64,000 nt of DNA from Acidimicrobiia bacterium UBA5794 (GCA_002418265.1 DIDS01000033.1:106966-170965); one strand, 5' to 3'; positions 16,759-24,951 are shown, numbered from the stretch's first letter. Made by a program: numbers and translations. The notes: generated by a model not told the origin, from the letters alone.

Positions 16759-18140
16759 GACGCATTCCTTTCAATGTCGTTGAAATTTCTCCATGGCCGC
16801 GTCTCTTCGGCGATTCGTTTGATGTTGATCAGATGAAGTGCGGTCACATTGTCGGAAACGATCGAACCCGACCATGTGCCTGTGCCGAGCATGAAACTCG
16901 GCTCGAGGTCCGTCGAATATCCCATACCCCCAAGAGCACAGGGTGTATTGATCAGGAGCCGTCCGACGGGCAGCATTGAGAACCTCGCCTTGACCTCGGC
17001 ATCCTCGGTGTGGACAGCAGCGGTATGACCGAGACCGCCGAAACCCAACAACGTCTCACAGAGGCGATACCCCTCGTCGTTCGATCCCACCTCGTAGTAC
17101 GCAAGCACAGGGTTCAGCTTTTCGCGCGACAGCGGAAATTCACGCCCTACCCCGGCCGTGTCCGCTATGAGGACCCGGGTCCGAAGAGGTACGTCGAACC
17201 CCGCCATCTCGGCGAGTTTCATCGCTGATTTCGCGACCCGAGCCGGAATCTGTCCGCCGTTTGGTCCAAACATGATCCCTGCCAAAGCGTCACTCTCCGA
17301 CGTTGAGCAGAAGTATCCGCCGTTGTTGCGCAACGCTTCTCGCAGCGGTCGCGAGATCTCGCGGTGTGCAACAACGGCCTGTTCTGCAACACAGGCCGTA
17401 CCGAAATCAAACGCCTTCGAAGTGAGTATCTGATCGGCAACCTCGTCGAGATCACGACGCTTGGAGGCATCAACGAACACCGGAACATTCCCTGGACCGA
17501 CGGCAAGCGTCGGCTTCCCACATGAATATGCGGCCCGCACCATGGCGGCACCTCCGGTCGCCATCACAACTGATGTTCGCCGATGGCGCATCAGCTCTGC
17601 CGTTCCCTCAAGAGTGACCTCGGAAAGACACTGGACCAGGTCCGGTGGCGCACCTGCCTCGTCTGCAGCCGCAGACAGAACGGCCGTGGTCTCCACACCG
17701 GAACGGACTCCACGAGGATGTGGGGCACAGACAATGGCATTTCCAGCCTTGACCGCACTCAGAGCCTTGAAGATCACCGTTGCTGTTGGATTCGTCACCG
17801 GTATCAAGGCTGCTACGACGCCCATCGGTTCGGCAACCGCCATCACCTTGGTGCGTTCATCCTTCCACAACACGCCGACCGTGCGCACGTGACGGAGCCA
17901 CTCCGCGACCGCCGTGGCATTGAACAAGTTCTTCATCCGCTTGTCCTCGGCGTTCCCGTAACCGGTCTCTTCCACGGCGAGTACCCCCAACCGACCGGCC
18001 TCCCTCACGGCTGCGCGCGACATCGCCTCGACCACTCTGTCGATGTCATCCTGGGAGGATCCTCGGAATCGCCCGAACGCGACAGAGGCACGCTCCGCGT
18101 ACTCCCTGGCTTGGGCGATGCTTCGCAGGTCGGCGTCCAT
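16755..18140 (-). CDS. CoA-acylating aldehyde dehydrogenase (EutE/PduP/SauS-like)
   Basis: This enzyme oxidises an aldehyde with NAD+ and CoA to an acyl-CoA, the core reaction of most catabolic microcompartments. The 461 aa protein has the catalytic cysteine C250 in FDFGTACVAEQAVV, a signature shared with AdhE and sulfoacetaldehyde dehydrogenases. It also has GGAAMVRAAYSCGKPTLAVGPGNVPVF upstream and GFGGLGHTAAVHT near residue 375. It starts directly with the catalytic domain; I see no clear N-terminal encapsulation peptide, so it may be recruited by its partners or by its C-terminal tail (RPWRNFNDIERNAS). It follows the BMC-H gene and overlaps the BMC-T gene. Confidence 0.9.
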   Translation of the reverse strand: MDADLRSIAQAREYAERASVAFGRFRGSSQDDIDRVVEAMSRAAVREAGRLGVLAVEETGYGNAEDKRMKNLFNATAVAEWLRHVRTVGVLWKDERTKVMAVAEPMGVVAALIPVTNPTATVIFKALSAVKAGNAIVCAPHPRGVRSGVETTAVLSAAADEAGAPPDLVQCLSEVTLEGTAELMRHRRTSVVMATGGAAMVRAAYSCGKPTLAVGPGNVPVFVDASKRRDLDEVADQILTSKAFDFGTACVAEQAVVAHREISRPLREALRNNGGYFCSTSESDALAGIMFGPNGGQIPARVAKSAMKLAEMAGFDVPLRTRVLIADTAGVGREFPLSREKLNPVLAYYEVGSNDEGYRLCETLLGFGGLGHTAAVHTEDAEVKARFSMLPVGRLLINTPCALGGMGYSTDLEPSFMLGTGTWSGSIVSDNVTALHLINIKRIAEETRPWRNFNDIERNAS

Positions 18141-18177
18141 TCAAACGCCTTCTCCTGCAGGTCGGGGTTCGATCATC

Positions 18178-18474
18178 CTACTTGGCGCTGACAATGTGGG
18201 ACATGACTCCCGGGAGATCGTCGTGTGGACGGGCAATGACGTGAACCGAGAGGACCTCGCCAACCTTGCTCGCCGCCACAGCACCGGCATCGGTGGCTGC
18301 CTTGACGGCGCCGACTTCGCCCCTGATGAACACCGCCACCAGACCCCCACCGACCTGTTCACAACTGGTCAGTGTCACATTTGCCGCCTTCACCATTGCG
18401 TCAGCTGCTTCGGTTGCCGCGACAATGCCCTTCGTCTCTACCATCCCCAACGCCATCTTTGACTGTTCAGCCAT
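18178..18474 (-). CDS. Microcompartment hexameric shell protein (BMC-H, PduA/EutM-like)
   Basis: This 98 aa single-BMC-domain protein begins with the classical MALGMVETKGIVAATEAADAMVKAANVTL and ends with SKVGEVLSVHVIARPHDDL, nearly full PduA/EutM architecture. Hexamers tile the shell facets. The region around the first helix end (CEQVGGGLVAVFIRGEVGAVKAATDAG) is expected to form the pore. The ATG at 18474 has AAAGGAAA at normal spacing. A longer form starting at 18549 (ATG overlapping the upstream stop as ATGA) would add 25 Lys/Thr/Pro-rich residues but lacks a ribosome site. It is the only BMC-H in the window. Confidence 0.95.
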   Translation of the reverse strand: MAEQSKMALGMVETKGIVAATEAADAMVKAANVTLTSCEQVGGGLVAVFIRGEVGAVKAATDAGAVAASKVGEVLSVHVIARPHDDLPGVMSHIVSAK

Positions 18475-18545
18475 CGGTGTTTCCTTTCGTGGTGCCGGAT
18501 TCGGAGATTTTCCCCTCCCGGCTTGTGTCGTCGTCTTCTTCGTGG

Positions 18546-18845
18546 TCATTTCAGGCTGTGGTACGTGGTTTCGGCCCCCAACCTGATCTCTTCGAGAATC
18601 ATCACAATGGACGCATCCGTCGCGATTCCCCGCACGGGCCCTGGCTGCCGTGCCGCCGAACCTGTGGCCACCAACACCCAGTCACCGACACCCGCTCCGA
18701 TTGCGGCGTCCGTGGCGACCTCGTGTGGACCATTTGCCTTGCCGTGGGCATCCACGGGTTCGATCACAAGCAGCGTGTGTCCCGAAAGGGGTGGATCCTT
18801 TATCGGCCCCGTGGCAGTCCCAATGACTCGAGCAATGCGCATCAA
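18546..18845 (-). CDS. Microcompartment pentameric vertex protein (BMC-P, EutN/CcmL)
   Basis: The 99 aa EutN/CcmL-family protein (RIARVIGTATGPIKDPPLSGHTLLVIEPV, then DAAIGAGVGDWVLVATGSAARQ and SIVMILEEI) forms pentamers that cap the shell vertices. Its presence with BMC-H and BMC-T gives a complete minimal set for a closed shell. Two Met codons in tandem (18845, 18842) can start it; it overlaps the stop of the glutamine-synthetase-like gene upstream and, by ATGA, a possible long form of BMC-H downstream. Confidence 0.95.
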   Translation of the reverse strand: MMRIARVIGTATGPIKDPPLSGHTLLVIEPVDAHGKANGPHEVATDAAIGAGVGDWVLVATGSAARQPGPVRGIATDASIVMILEEIRLGAETTYHSLK

Positions 18846-20131
18846 TACACCTCCAGGTATCGGTCTCGTTCAAAATCAGTCACAGCTGAGCGTAGGAACG
18901 CCTCTTCCCGCTCGGACATCTGAATGATGATTTCGAGCAATTGCGGATCAAAGACCGAGCGAGCAAAGTCCGAACCCCGGAGCGCCGCCACGGCCTCCGG
19001 GATGGAGGTGGGGAGCGCTACTGCGTCCGCTTCGGCATAGGCATCCCCATCATTGCGTGGCCCCGGATCCAGTTGCTCCTCCATACCGTGCAATCCGGCA
19101 GCGAGCTGGCCGGCGACCACCATGTAGGGGTTGGCCTCGGCACTGGCATCACGTTGCTCGACTCGAACCGCACTGGGGCGTCCCTCGATCACCCTGATGC
19201 CAACGGTTCGGTTGTCCCCTCCCCATGAGTTGTTTGCGGGGCAGAACGAGTACGGAACCCTGCGCTTGAAGCTGTTGGGAGTGGGAGCGCCAAAGAGGGT
19301 GAGCTCGACCATGTGTTCCCGGAGTCCCCCGACGTAGTACCGCCCCAGATCGGAGAGATGATTCCCGTCGGCGAAGACGTTCGTGTCACCCTTCCACAGT
19401 GACTGATGGATGTGAAGGCCACTTCCCGACTCATCGGTGTATGGCTTGGCCATGAACGTGGCGAGCAACCCATGCTGGGCTGCGATCTCCTTGACGGCGT
19501 TGCGGAACAGGACCGCGTTGTCCACCGCCGTGAGAGCCTCACCGTATCTGATGTTGACCTCAAACTGGCCAGATGAGTATTCAGGATTGGACACCTCGAT
19601 GGGGATCCCAAACTCGGTGCACTGGTTTCGAATCGGTCCAAGGACATGCTCGAACTGGGCGCCGCGGGCAATGCCATACACCTGAACGCCTTTGTCAACC
19701 GGCAGTTTGGTTTCAGGATCAAGGAGGTAGAACTCGAGCTCGACGCCGATCTTTGCCACATAGCCAAGGTCGTCAACCCGTGCCAGGACGGACTGGAGGG
19801 CACGGCGCGGATCGACGGGTACCGGACTTCCGTCCTCCTGGGTTGCGGCGGCAAGCGCGAGCATCGTCCCATCAGCCCAGGGAACGGGTCGGAGCGTTCC
19901 CGGTATCGGTACCACGTAGATGTCTGGGTAGCCGTTGTCCATGTTGGCGAACGGGGTGTCCCAAATGTCACACGTCATGTCGAACACGAAGATGGCACCG
20001 GCCATGGCCATGCCGTGCTCGGCCACCCCTTCCCACATCGAGGCGTGGAGTCGTTTTCCACGCAGGATCCCACTCAAGTCGCCGAGCGCGACAACAACCG
20101 TATGTGTGCCCGCAACGAGGTCGTCAGTCAC
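18842..20131 (-). CDS. Glutamine synthetase homologue, probable gamma-glutamyl-amide synthetase (GMAS/GlnT/GlnA4-like)
   Basis: This 429 aa protein has the glutamine synthetase fold. Visible elements are the metal-binding Glu residues in GVELEFYLLD, the substrate region SGSGLHIHQSLW, the NRTVGIRV segment and SPNSF-like PTPNSFKRRVPYSF. It lacks the adenylylation loop of housekeeping GlnA. It sits immediately upstream of shell genes and downstream of three genes resembling N-methylglutamate synthase, so gamma-glutamylation of an amine (methylamine, ethanolamine or similar) with ATP is more likely than ammonia assimilation. The GTG at 20131 has GGAGG eight bases upstream. The true amine is not known from sequence. 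Confidence 0.82.
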   Translation of the reverse strand: MTDDLVAGTHTVVVALGDLSGILRGKRLHASMWEGVAEHGMAMAGAIFVFDMTCDIWDTPFANMDNGYPDIYVVPIPGTLRPVPWADGTMLALAAATQEDGSPVPVDPRRALQSVLARVDDLGYVAKIGVELEFYLLDPETKLPVDKGVQVYGIARGAQFEHVLGPIRNQCTEFGIPIEVSNPEYSSGQFEVNIRYGEALTAVDNAVLFRNAVKEIAAQHGLLATFMAKPYTDESGSGLHIHQSLWKGDTNVFADGNHLSDLGRYYVGGLREHMVELTLFGAPTPNSFKRRVPYSFCPANNSWGGDNRTVGIRVIEGRPSAVRVEQRDASAEANPYMVVAGQLAAGLHGMEEQLDPGPRNDGDAYAEADAVALPTSIPEAVAALRGSDFARSVFDPQLLEIIIQMSEREEAFLRSAVTDFERDRYLEVY

Positions 20132-20162
20132 CGGTGTCCTCCATTCGTGTGCATTCCACTCA

Positions 20163-21560
20163 CTACCATGTGAATGGTCGATCGATTCCCGCCAGGGCCA
20201 CTCCGGTAAAGGCCGATGCCTCCAACGAAAGTGCTCGAAGGTCCTCGGGTTCGAGGTTGTGAACGCTGGATTTCCCACATGCCTTCGCGATCAGGGTTAT
20301 CTCCATCGTCATTGCGGTCAGGAACCGAGCGACACGTTCGGCCCCCGCGTCCACATCCATTCGCTTCTCCAACTCCGGATCCTGCGTCTGGATACCAACC
20401 GGACACAGGCCGGTGTGGCAATGGTGACACTGGCCGGGGGATGTCCCCATCGCCTCGTAATCCTCCACATAGCGGGGAGAGTTGCATCCGAGGGCAATGT
20501 TCGCCGCGGTTCCGATCATCACCGCGTCGGCTCCCAGCGCCATGGCTTTCGCAGCGTCGATACCCGATCGGATGCCGCCAGCAGCAACGAGGCTCACCTG
20601 ATCCGCCATCCCACAGTCCTCGAGGGCTTGGCGCGCCGCACGGATCGCCGAAATCGTCGGTACGCCGGTGTGGTCGAGAAGAACCTCGGGAGCGGCGTTG
20701 GTCCCGCCTTCCATCCCGTCGAGAACAATGACATCCACACCCGCCTTTGCGGCAATCGCGACATCATAGCGGGGGCGGGTTGCCCCCATCTTGAGGAAAA
20801 TCGGGACTTGGTAATCGACCGCCTCGCGCAGCTCCTCGATCTTGACCTGGAGATCATCTGCCCCCAAGAAGTCAGGGTGACGCACGGTGGACCGCTGATC
20901 GACGCCCATCGGAAGTGTGCGCATCTTTGCAACGCGCTCAGAGACCTTCATCCCAAGAAGCACACCACCCGTGCCGGGCTTGGCCCCTTGACCGACCGCG
21001 ATCTCGATGGCGTCGGCCCGGCGGAGATGATCGAGATCCAGGCCGTACCGCGATGGTGTCATCTGGTACACAAGCGTGTCTGAAGCCTCACGCTCCTCGG
21101 CAAGCATCCCGCCCTCACCCGTACACGTCATGCTGCCAACCATTGACGCCCCTTTGCCGAGCGCCGCCTTTGCTGAGGCAGACAGAGCGCCAAAGGACAT
21201 CGACGCTATGTAGACGGGGATCGCAAGCTCGATGGGTCGTTCGACAAGACCGGGGCGATAACCAAGAACCGTCGTTGCATCGCAGTCCTCGCGATACCCC
21301 TCAAGGGGAAGTCTCGTCAGCGTCGCTGGAACAAAGACCAGATCATCGAGTGAAGGCAGGTTGCGATGGAAGGTCGAAAAACCCCGGATCGCGTAGCGAC
21401 CCAGTTGGGCCGCCGCCTGGATCTCGGCGATGGCTTCGGGGGTCCACTTCGACGAGGCGCCACGGTCATACGACGAAGCGGTGCCAGCAGGGCGATCGGG
21501 ACTCGCCCCGTCCTCAAAGGTTGTGAGATCTTCCACGGTGTAGTTCAAATCATCAGCCAT
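20163..21560 (-). CDS. Glutamate synthase FMN-domain protein (MgsC/GlxD-like)
   Basis: The 465 aa protein is the stand-alone FMN/Fe-S synthase domain of glutamate synthase. It has the FMN barrel (MSFGALSASAKAALGKGA, GQGAKPGTGGVLLG, VDVIVLDGMEGGTNAAP, AAGGIRSGIDAAKAMALGAD) and the cluster cysteines in GQCHHCHTGLCPVGIQT. In methylotrophs MgsC with MgsA and MgsB moves methylamine onto glutamate to give N-methylglutamate; rhizobial GlxD is similar. The gene order here (A, B, C, then a GMAS-like gene) is the same module. The ATG at 21560 has GAGGGA upstream and overlaps the end of the GXGXG gene by 16 bases. Confidence 0.87.
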   Translation of the reverse strand: MADDLNYTVEDLTTFEDGASPDRPAGTASSYDRGASSKWTPEAIAEIQAAAQLGRYAIRGFSTFHRNLPSLDDLVFVPATLTRLPLEGYREDCDATTVLGYRPGLVERPIELAIPVYIASMSFGALSASAKAALGKGASMVGSMTCTGEGGMLAEEREASDTLVYQMTPSRYGLDLDHLRRADAIEIAVGQGAKPGTGGVLLGMKVSERVAKMRTLPMGVDQRSTVRHPDFLGADDLQVKIEELREAVDYQVPIFLKMGATRPRYDVAIAAKAGVDVIVLDGMEGGTNAAPEVLLDHTGVPTISAIRAARQALEDCGMADQVSLVAAGGIRSGIDAAKAMALGADAVMIGTAANIALGCNSPRYVEDYEAMGTSPGQCHHCHTGLCPVGIQTQDPELEKRMDVDAGAERVARFLTAMTMEITLIAKACGKSSVHNLEPEDLRALSLEASAFTGVALAGIDRPFTW

Positions 21561-22243
21561 GCTTGTGCGTCCCTCGAATCGAAGTGCCAGAGCTTTTGTG
21601 CCGACACGATCTTTTTCCACGAATGTTGTTTGTCTGCGATCCCGAGGGTCGAAAGGAGTTCCTCAACGGAATCCACCTCCTCGGCGTCGGGCTCGACGAG
21701 TTTGGCATCCACCCCGAGTGACTGGATGTCGCCTGCCACCCACATGCACCCACCCCACATCGCGTCGGCCGCGGCATCCTCGGCATCACCGAGGACGATG
21801 ATCCGACCGGCGTGAGCCATGAAGCCACTCAGGAATCCAACGGAGCCTTCGACAACGACGTCGCCACCCTTCATCGCCACCCCTGCCCTCGGTCCCGCAT
21901 CACCTTTGACATGGATGAGACCTCCGAGCATCGACGCTCCGACACCGAGACCCGCGTATCCATCGACAACGATCTCACCTGCCGACATCGCCTCACCCAA
22001 TCCCCACCCTGCGTTCCGTCCGACGACGATTCGGGCTCCGGTATTGAGACCCCCGCAGTAATAGCCAACACCGTCGGGAATCGTCACCGACCCTCCCGGT
22101 GGCAAACCAACCGCCAAGTTGTGGCGGGAACGGCTGTTGGTGACCACGACGTCGAGACCATCCCCCACCGCCCTGCGGATCTCTGCATTGACCTCACGAA
22201 GCGGCCTGTCACCAGCCTCGATTTCGATGGGAAGACTCATCAC
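21545..22243 (-). CDS. Glutamate synthase GXGXG-domain protein (MgsB/GlxC-like)
   Basis: The 232 aa protein is the right-handed beta-helix domain found at the C-terminus of the glutamate synthase large subunit, here as a separate chain. It shows the repeated glycine pattern GYYCGGLNTGARIVVGRNAGWGLGE, then GYAGLGVGASMLGG and GSVGFLSGFMAHAGRIIVLGDAEDAAAD. The domain is structural and probably bridges the amidotransferase and FMN subunits. It follows the amidotransferase gene with an ATGA overlap. The length matches MgsB/GlxC rather than the fused enzyme. Confidence 0.87.
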   Translation of the reverse strand: MMSLPIEIEAGDRPLREVNAEIRRAVGDGLDVVVTNSRSRHNLAVGLPPGGSVTIPDGVGYYCGGLNTGARIVVGRNAGWGLGEAMSAGEIVVDGYAGLGVGASMLGGLIHVKGDAGPRAGVAMKGGDVVVEGSVGFLSGFMAHAGRIIVLGDAEDAAADAMWGGCMWVAGDIQSLGVDAKLVEPDAEEVDSVEELLSTLGIADKQHSWKKIVSAQKLWHFDSRDAQAWLMI

Positions 22244-23181
22244 ACACCTACCCCGGTCTTGATTGGCCAGACCCTGACCGTCCCGGGACCATCAAGGTTG
22301 ATTGGTTTGGCTTCCACTCCGTAGAGGTGCCGAATGGCCTGCTCCTCGGTGGCCATTGCGGTGGCACCATCGGTTTCCACCGCAACGATCGGCTTGATGG
22401 CCAATCGATCCTTTGCCATGCCGATCTCGTCGGCCGTGGACAGCAAGAAGGTGAACACCCCATCAAGGGCGGTGACGCTGGCCGTCAACGACTCGGAGAG
22501 CGATGCGCCGGACTTCATCTGATCCGAGAGCCACACCGCGATCAGCTCCGAGTCGTTCTCGGTGGCGAAGCGATATCCATGGTGTTCGAGTCGTCGTCTC
22601 CAGAGGTAATAGTTCGTAAGTTGGCCATTGTGAACAATCGCAACGTCGGGAAACGGTCTCGCCCAAAAGGGGTGGCTTGCAATGGGTGACACCGATGACT
22701 CAGTGGCGAGCCTGGCGTGGCCGAGCCCATGGGTTCCGATGAAGTCACGAACACCATGCCGATCGGCGACCTGGTATGCATCTCCGTCGTCCTTGACGAT
22801 CTCGAGTGAACGACCCACCGAAAGGATCTCGGTGCCAGCGATGCCGTCGCACTCATTCGTCCACACCTCGATCGGGGAGTCCGGCTCACTCACTGTGAAA
22901 CGGAGCGCTCCATGTTGGGTCGCCGCGTCGTTGAGCGTGGGGCGTTCGATGAATTCGGCCCCATGTCGTTTCAAGACCTGCTCGAAACGGTCGATGACAT
23001 CGGTGGCCTGTGACCGATCCTCGAGGAACACCACGACTCGATATCCCGTTTCCAGGGGCGATCCATACAGCGCGAAACCGGTGGAATCGGCACCGCGATG
23101 GCGTTGGGCTTGCATCAACTCGACGAGGTCGACGCCAACCGGCCCCGGTTCATCCAGAATGCGACCAGCAATTCCGCACAT
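22240..23181 (-). CDS. Class II glutamine amidotransferase (MgsA/GlxB-like)
   Basis: This 313 aa protein starts with the nucleophile Cys2 (MCGIAGR) of N-terminal-nucleophile amidotransferases. It has the GATase II core: QRHRGADSTGF, GHARLATESSVSPIASHPFW, and VHNGQLTNYYLWRRRLE. The second ATG is fixed as the start by the need for Cys at position 2; GGAGG lies upstream. In the MgsABC complex this subunit is thought to release ammonia or amine from a gamma-glutamyl amide, so it could act on the product of the glutamine-synthetase-like enzyme encoded downstream. It is the first gene of the microcompartment operon, 28 bases from the operator candidate. Confidence 0.88.
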   Translation of the reverse strand: MCGIAGRILDEPGPVGVDLVELMQAQRHRGADSTGFALYGSPLETGYRVVVFLEDRSQATDVIDRFEQVLKRHGAEFIERPTLNDAATQHGALRFTVSEPDSPIEVWTNECDGIAGTEILSVGRSLEIVKDDGDAYQVADRHGVRDFIGTHGLGHARLATESSVSPIASHPFWARPFPDVAIVHNGQLTNYYLWRRRLEHHGYRFATENDSELIAVWLSDQMKSGASLSESLTASVTALDGVFTFLLSTADEIGMAKDRLAIKPIVAVETDGATAMATEEQAIRHLYGVEAKPINLDGPGTVRVWPIKTGVGV

Positions 23182-23208
23182 CCGTCATTTCCTCCTCGAA
23201 TCCAAGTT

Positions 23209-23233
23209 TTGTATACAGTACACCGTGTACAAG
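23209..23233. promoter_or_regulatory. Palindromic operator candidate for the GntR regulator
   Basis: Two overlapping palindromes are packed into 25 bases: TGTATACA-like (23210-23217, perfect) and GTACACCGTGTAC (23218-23230, perfect around one base). The element lies 28 bases before the first gene of the microcompartment operon and about 215 bases before the divergent regulator gene. TNGTNTACNA-like palindromes are typical targets of FCD-type GntR proteins. Confidence 0.7.
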
Positions 23234-23448
23234 AACATGCAAATCGTTCGTGACCCCGTTCAGGAATCGAGCAACCCACGTGAAAACCACTGTTAAGCCT
23301 TGGCCGCCACCGCTTTCTCTGACGTCCGCACTCGCAGTATTCCAAACGCCGGATCGGGATGCTGAATGTCGTATTCGGAACACAATTGCGCTACGCACGG
23401 ATTTCGTGCAGTACCCTGCGGGGCATGCGCCGAACAGGAGAAAGCGCC

Positions 23449-24123
23449 GTGTTCAACAAGATTGACCAAACCCAGACCCGACTGGCAGAGTCCGTCTATG
23501 AACAGATCTTCGATGCCATCGTCCGTGGCTCCATCGTCCCGGGAACCAAGCTCATCCAAGAGACGCTCGCCACCGAACTTGCGGTGAGCCGCACACCCGT
23601 CCGCGAAGCTCTCCTGCGTCTGGAACAAGAAGGAATACTCGAATTCGTCCCGCGACGTGGCTTCTTTGTCCGAGACATCTCGGAAACCGAGGTAAACGAT
23701 CTCTACGAAGCGCGCATCGCCATTGAAGGCTTCGCAGCCCGTGCAGTTGCCGAGGCGGGCAACCCACAGGCGCTGAAAAAGCTGGAGAAGATCATCCGGT
23801 CGCAGTCCGAAACAGAACCGATATCGATCGTGGATGCGTTTCGTGCCAATCAGACCGTACACCGCGGAGTTGTCGAGGCAACAGTGAACCCCGTCCTTCT
23901 CGAACTTTTCGACTCTGTGTGGACCCGTAGCATCGGCCTGCGGATGTACGCCCATGCCTTCAGCCCGGAGAAGTACGTCCAGCATGTGGTCAACGAGCAC
24001 ATCCCCCTCCTCGATGCGCTCCTTGCTGGCGACGGTGAACGGGCGGAAAAGGAGATGGTTGCCCACATCCAGGCCGGTCGCGACGTCCAGCTCGCGGCAC
24101 GGCAGTCACCTCACCCTGACTGA
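23449..24123 (+). CDS. GntR family transcriptional regulator, FCD (FadR) subfamily
   Basis: The 224 aa protein has an N-terminal winged helix-turn-helix (residues 5-72: LAESVYEQIFDAIVRGSIVPGTKLIQETLATELAVSRTPVREALLRLEQEG) and a C-terminal helical FCD ligand domain. The probable metal ligands of FCD proteins are seen as an Asp/His pattern (DAFRANQTVHR, NEHIPLLDALLAGD). A ligand such as a carboxylate pathway intermediate is likely. The GTG at 23449 has AGGAG eight bases upstream; earlier ATGs at 23359 and 23425 lack one. It is transcribed divergently from the microcompartment operon and is its likely repressor. Confidence 0.93.
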   Translation: MFNKIDQTQTRLAESVYEQIFDAIVRGSIVPGTKLIQETLATELAVSRTPVREALLRLEQEGILEFVPRRGFFVRDISETEVNDLYEARIAIEGFAARAVAEAGNPQALKKLEKIIRSQSETEPISIVDAFRANQTVHRGVVEATVNPVLLELFDSVWTRSIGLRMYAHAFSPEKYVQHVVNEHIPLLDALLAGDGERAEKEMVAHIQAGRDVQLAARQSPHPD

Positions 24124-24239
24124 GCGGGCCACCTCACCACGACGGCTCTGATGCCACTCCCCCTTGGATTTCTGGTCGCCACGAACCCGCCACAAGGCCG
24201 AGAATGAGCACACAAGATCCCGCGGTGAGGGCACACCAA

Positions 24240-24245
24240 TAGCGT
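24240..24245 (+). promoter_or_regulatory. Candidate leaderless -10 box (TAGCGT)
   Basis: It lies eight bases before the ATG at 24254, with no Shine-Dalgarno sequence in between. Confidence 0.45.
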
Positions 24246-24253
24246 CCCTGAGT

Positions 24254-24922
24254 ATGCTCGTTGGCGTGACCATCCCCGAATTGTCAGCGCCAGCCAGGCC
24301 ATCGATGCGGGGCTGGTTGCATGCCATCTCATTCCCTCTCACCGTAATGGCGGGTGCCGTTCTGGTCGCAACAGCACCCACGACCTCAGCCAAGGTGAGT
24401 TCGGCGATCTTCGTCACCACGGCAGCTCTCTTGTTCGGTGTGAGCGCACTGCTCCATCGGGGCCACTGGACCCCGCGAGTGGAGGATGCCCTCCGCCGAT
24501 TGGATCACGCTGACATCTATCTCATCATCGCTGGGACGTACACGCCCGTTGCGGTGCTTGCCCTTCCGCCGAACCAGGGCAAACTGATGCTCGCGATCGT
24601 GTGGACGGGGGCCATCTTCGGCGTTTTCTTCACGGTGTTCTGGATCACAGCCCCTCGCTGGCTCTCAACGACAATGTATGTCGTCACCGGATGGGTTGCG
24701 ATCTTGTTCGTGCAGCCGCTCATCGATGGTGCGGGACTTCCCGCATTCATCCTCATCCTGGTCGGTGGAGCGCTCTACAGCGTCGGCGCGGTGATCTACG
24801 CCACCAAGCGACCCGATCTCGTTTCTGGTGTATTCGGGTTCCATGAACTCTTTCACACGTTCACCGTGACGGCATTTGTCTGCCACTACGCCGCCATTTG
24901 GATTGTCGTCCACCAGCAGTAG
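24254..24922 (+). CDS. Hemolysin III / PAQR family membrane protein
   Basis: A seven-helix membrane protein of 222 aa. The conserved metal-site residues of the family are present: the SALLHRGHW segment with Ser and His, the HADIYLIIAGTYTPVAVL helix with Asp, and the C-terminal GFHELFHTFTVTAF with two His. The family includes bacterial YqfA and eukaryotic adiponectin-type receptors, and ceramidase-like zinc hydrolase activity has been suggested. A start at 24164 would add 30 non-conserved residues; the ATG at 24254 follows a TAGCGT hexamer and is preferred. Confidence 0.88.
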   Translation: MLVGVTIPELSAPARPSMRGWLHAISFPLTVMAGAVLVATAPTTSAKVSSAIFVTTAALLFGVSALLHRGHWTPRVEDALRRLDHADIYLIIAGTYTPVAVLALPPNQGKLMLAIVWTGAIFGVFFTVFWITAPRWLSTTMYVVTGWVAILFVQPLIDGAGLPAFILILVGGALYSVGAVIYATKRPDLVSGVFGFHELFHTFTVTAFVCHYAAIWIVVHQQ

Positions 24923-24951
24923 TCAGCGTCGCGACGACTTGCTGCGAGAGG

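Noticed and set aside
18842..20131. Housekeeping glutamine synthetase
   Set aside because: The window already has glnA and glnII with nitrogen-type regulation. This homologue lies between MgsABC-like genes and shell genes, so an amine glutamylation role fits better.
13265..23181. Ethanolamine- or propanediol-type microcompartment (Eut/Pdu)
   Set aside because: No B12-dependent ammonia-lyase or diol dehydratase, reactivase or PduL is present. The shell and aldehyde dehydrogenase are similar, but the other enzymes differ.
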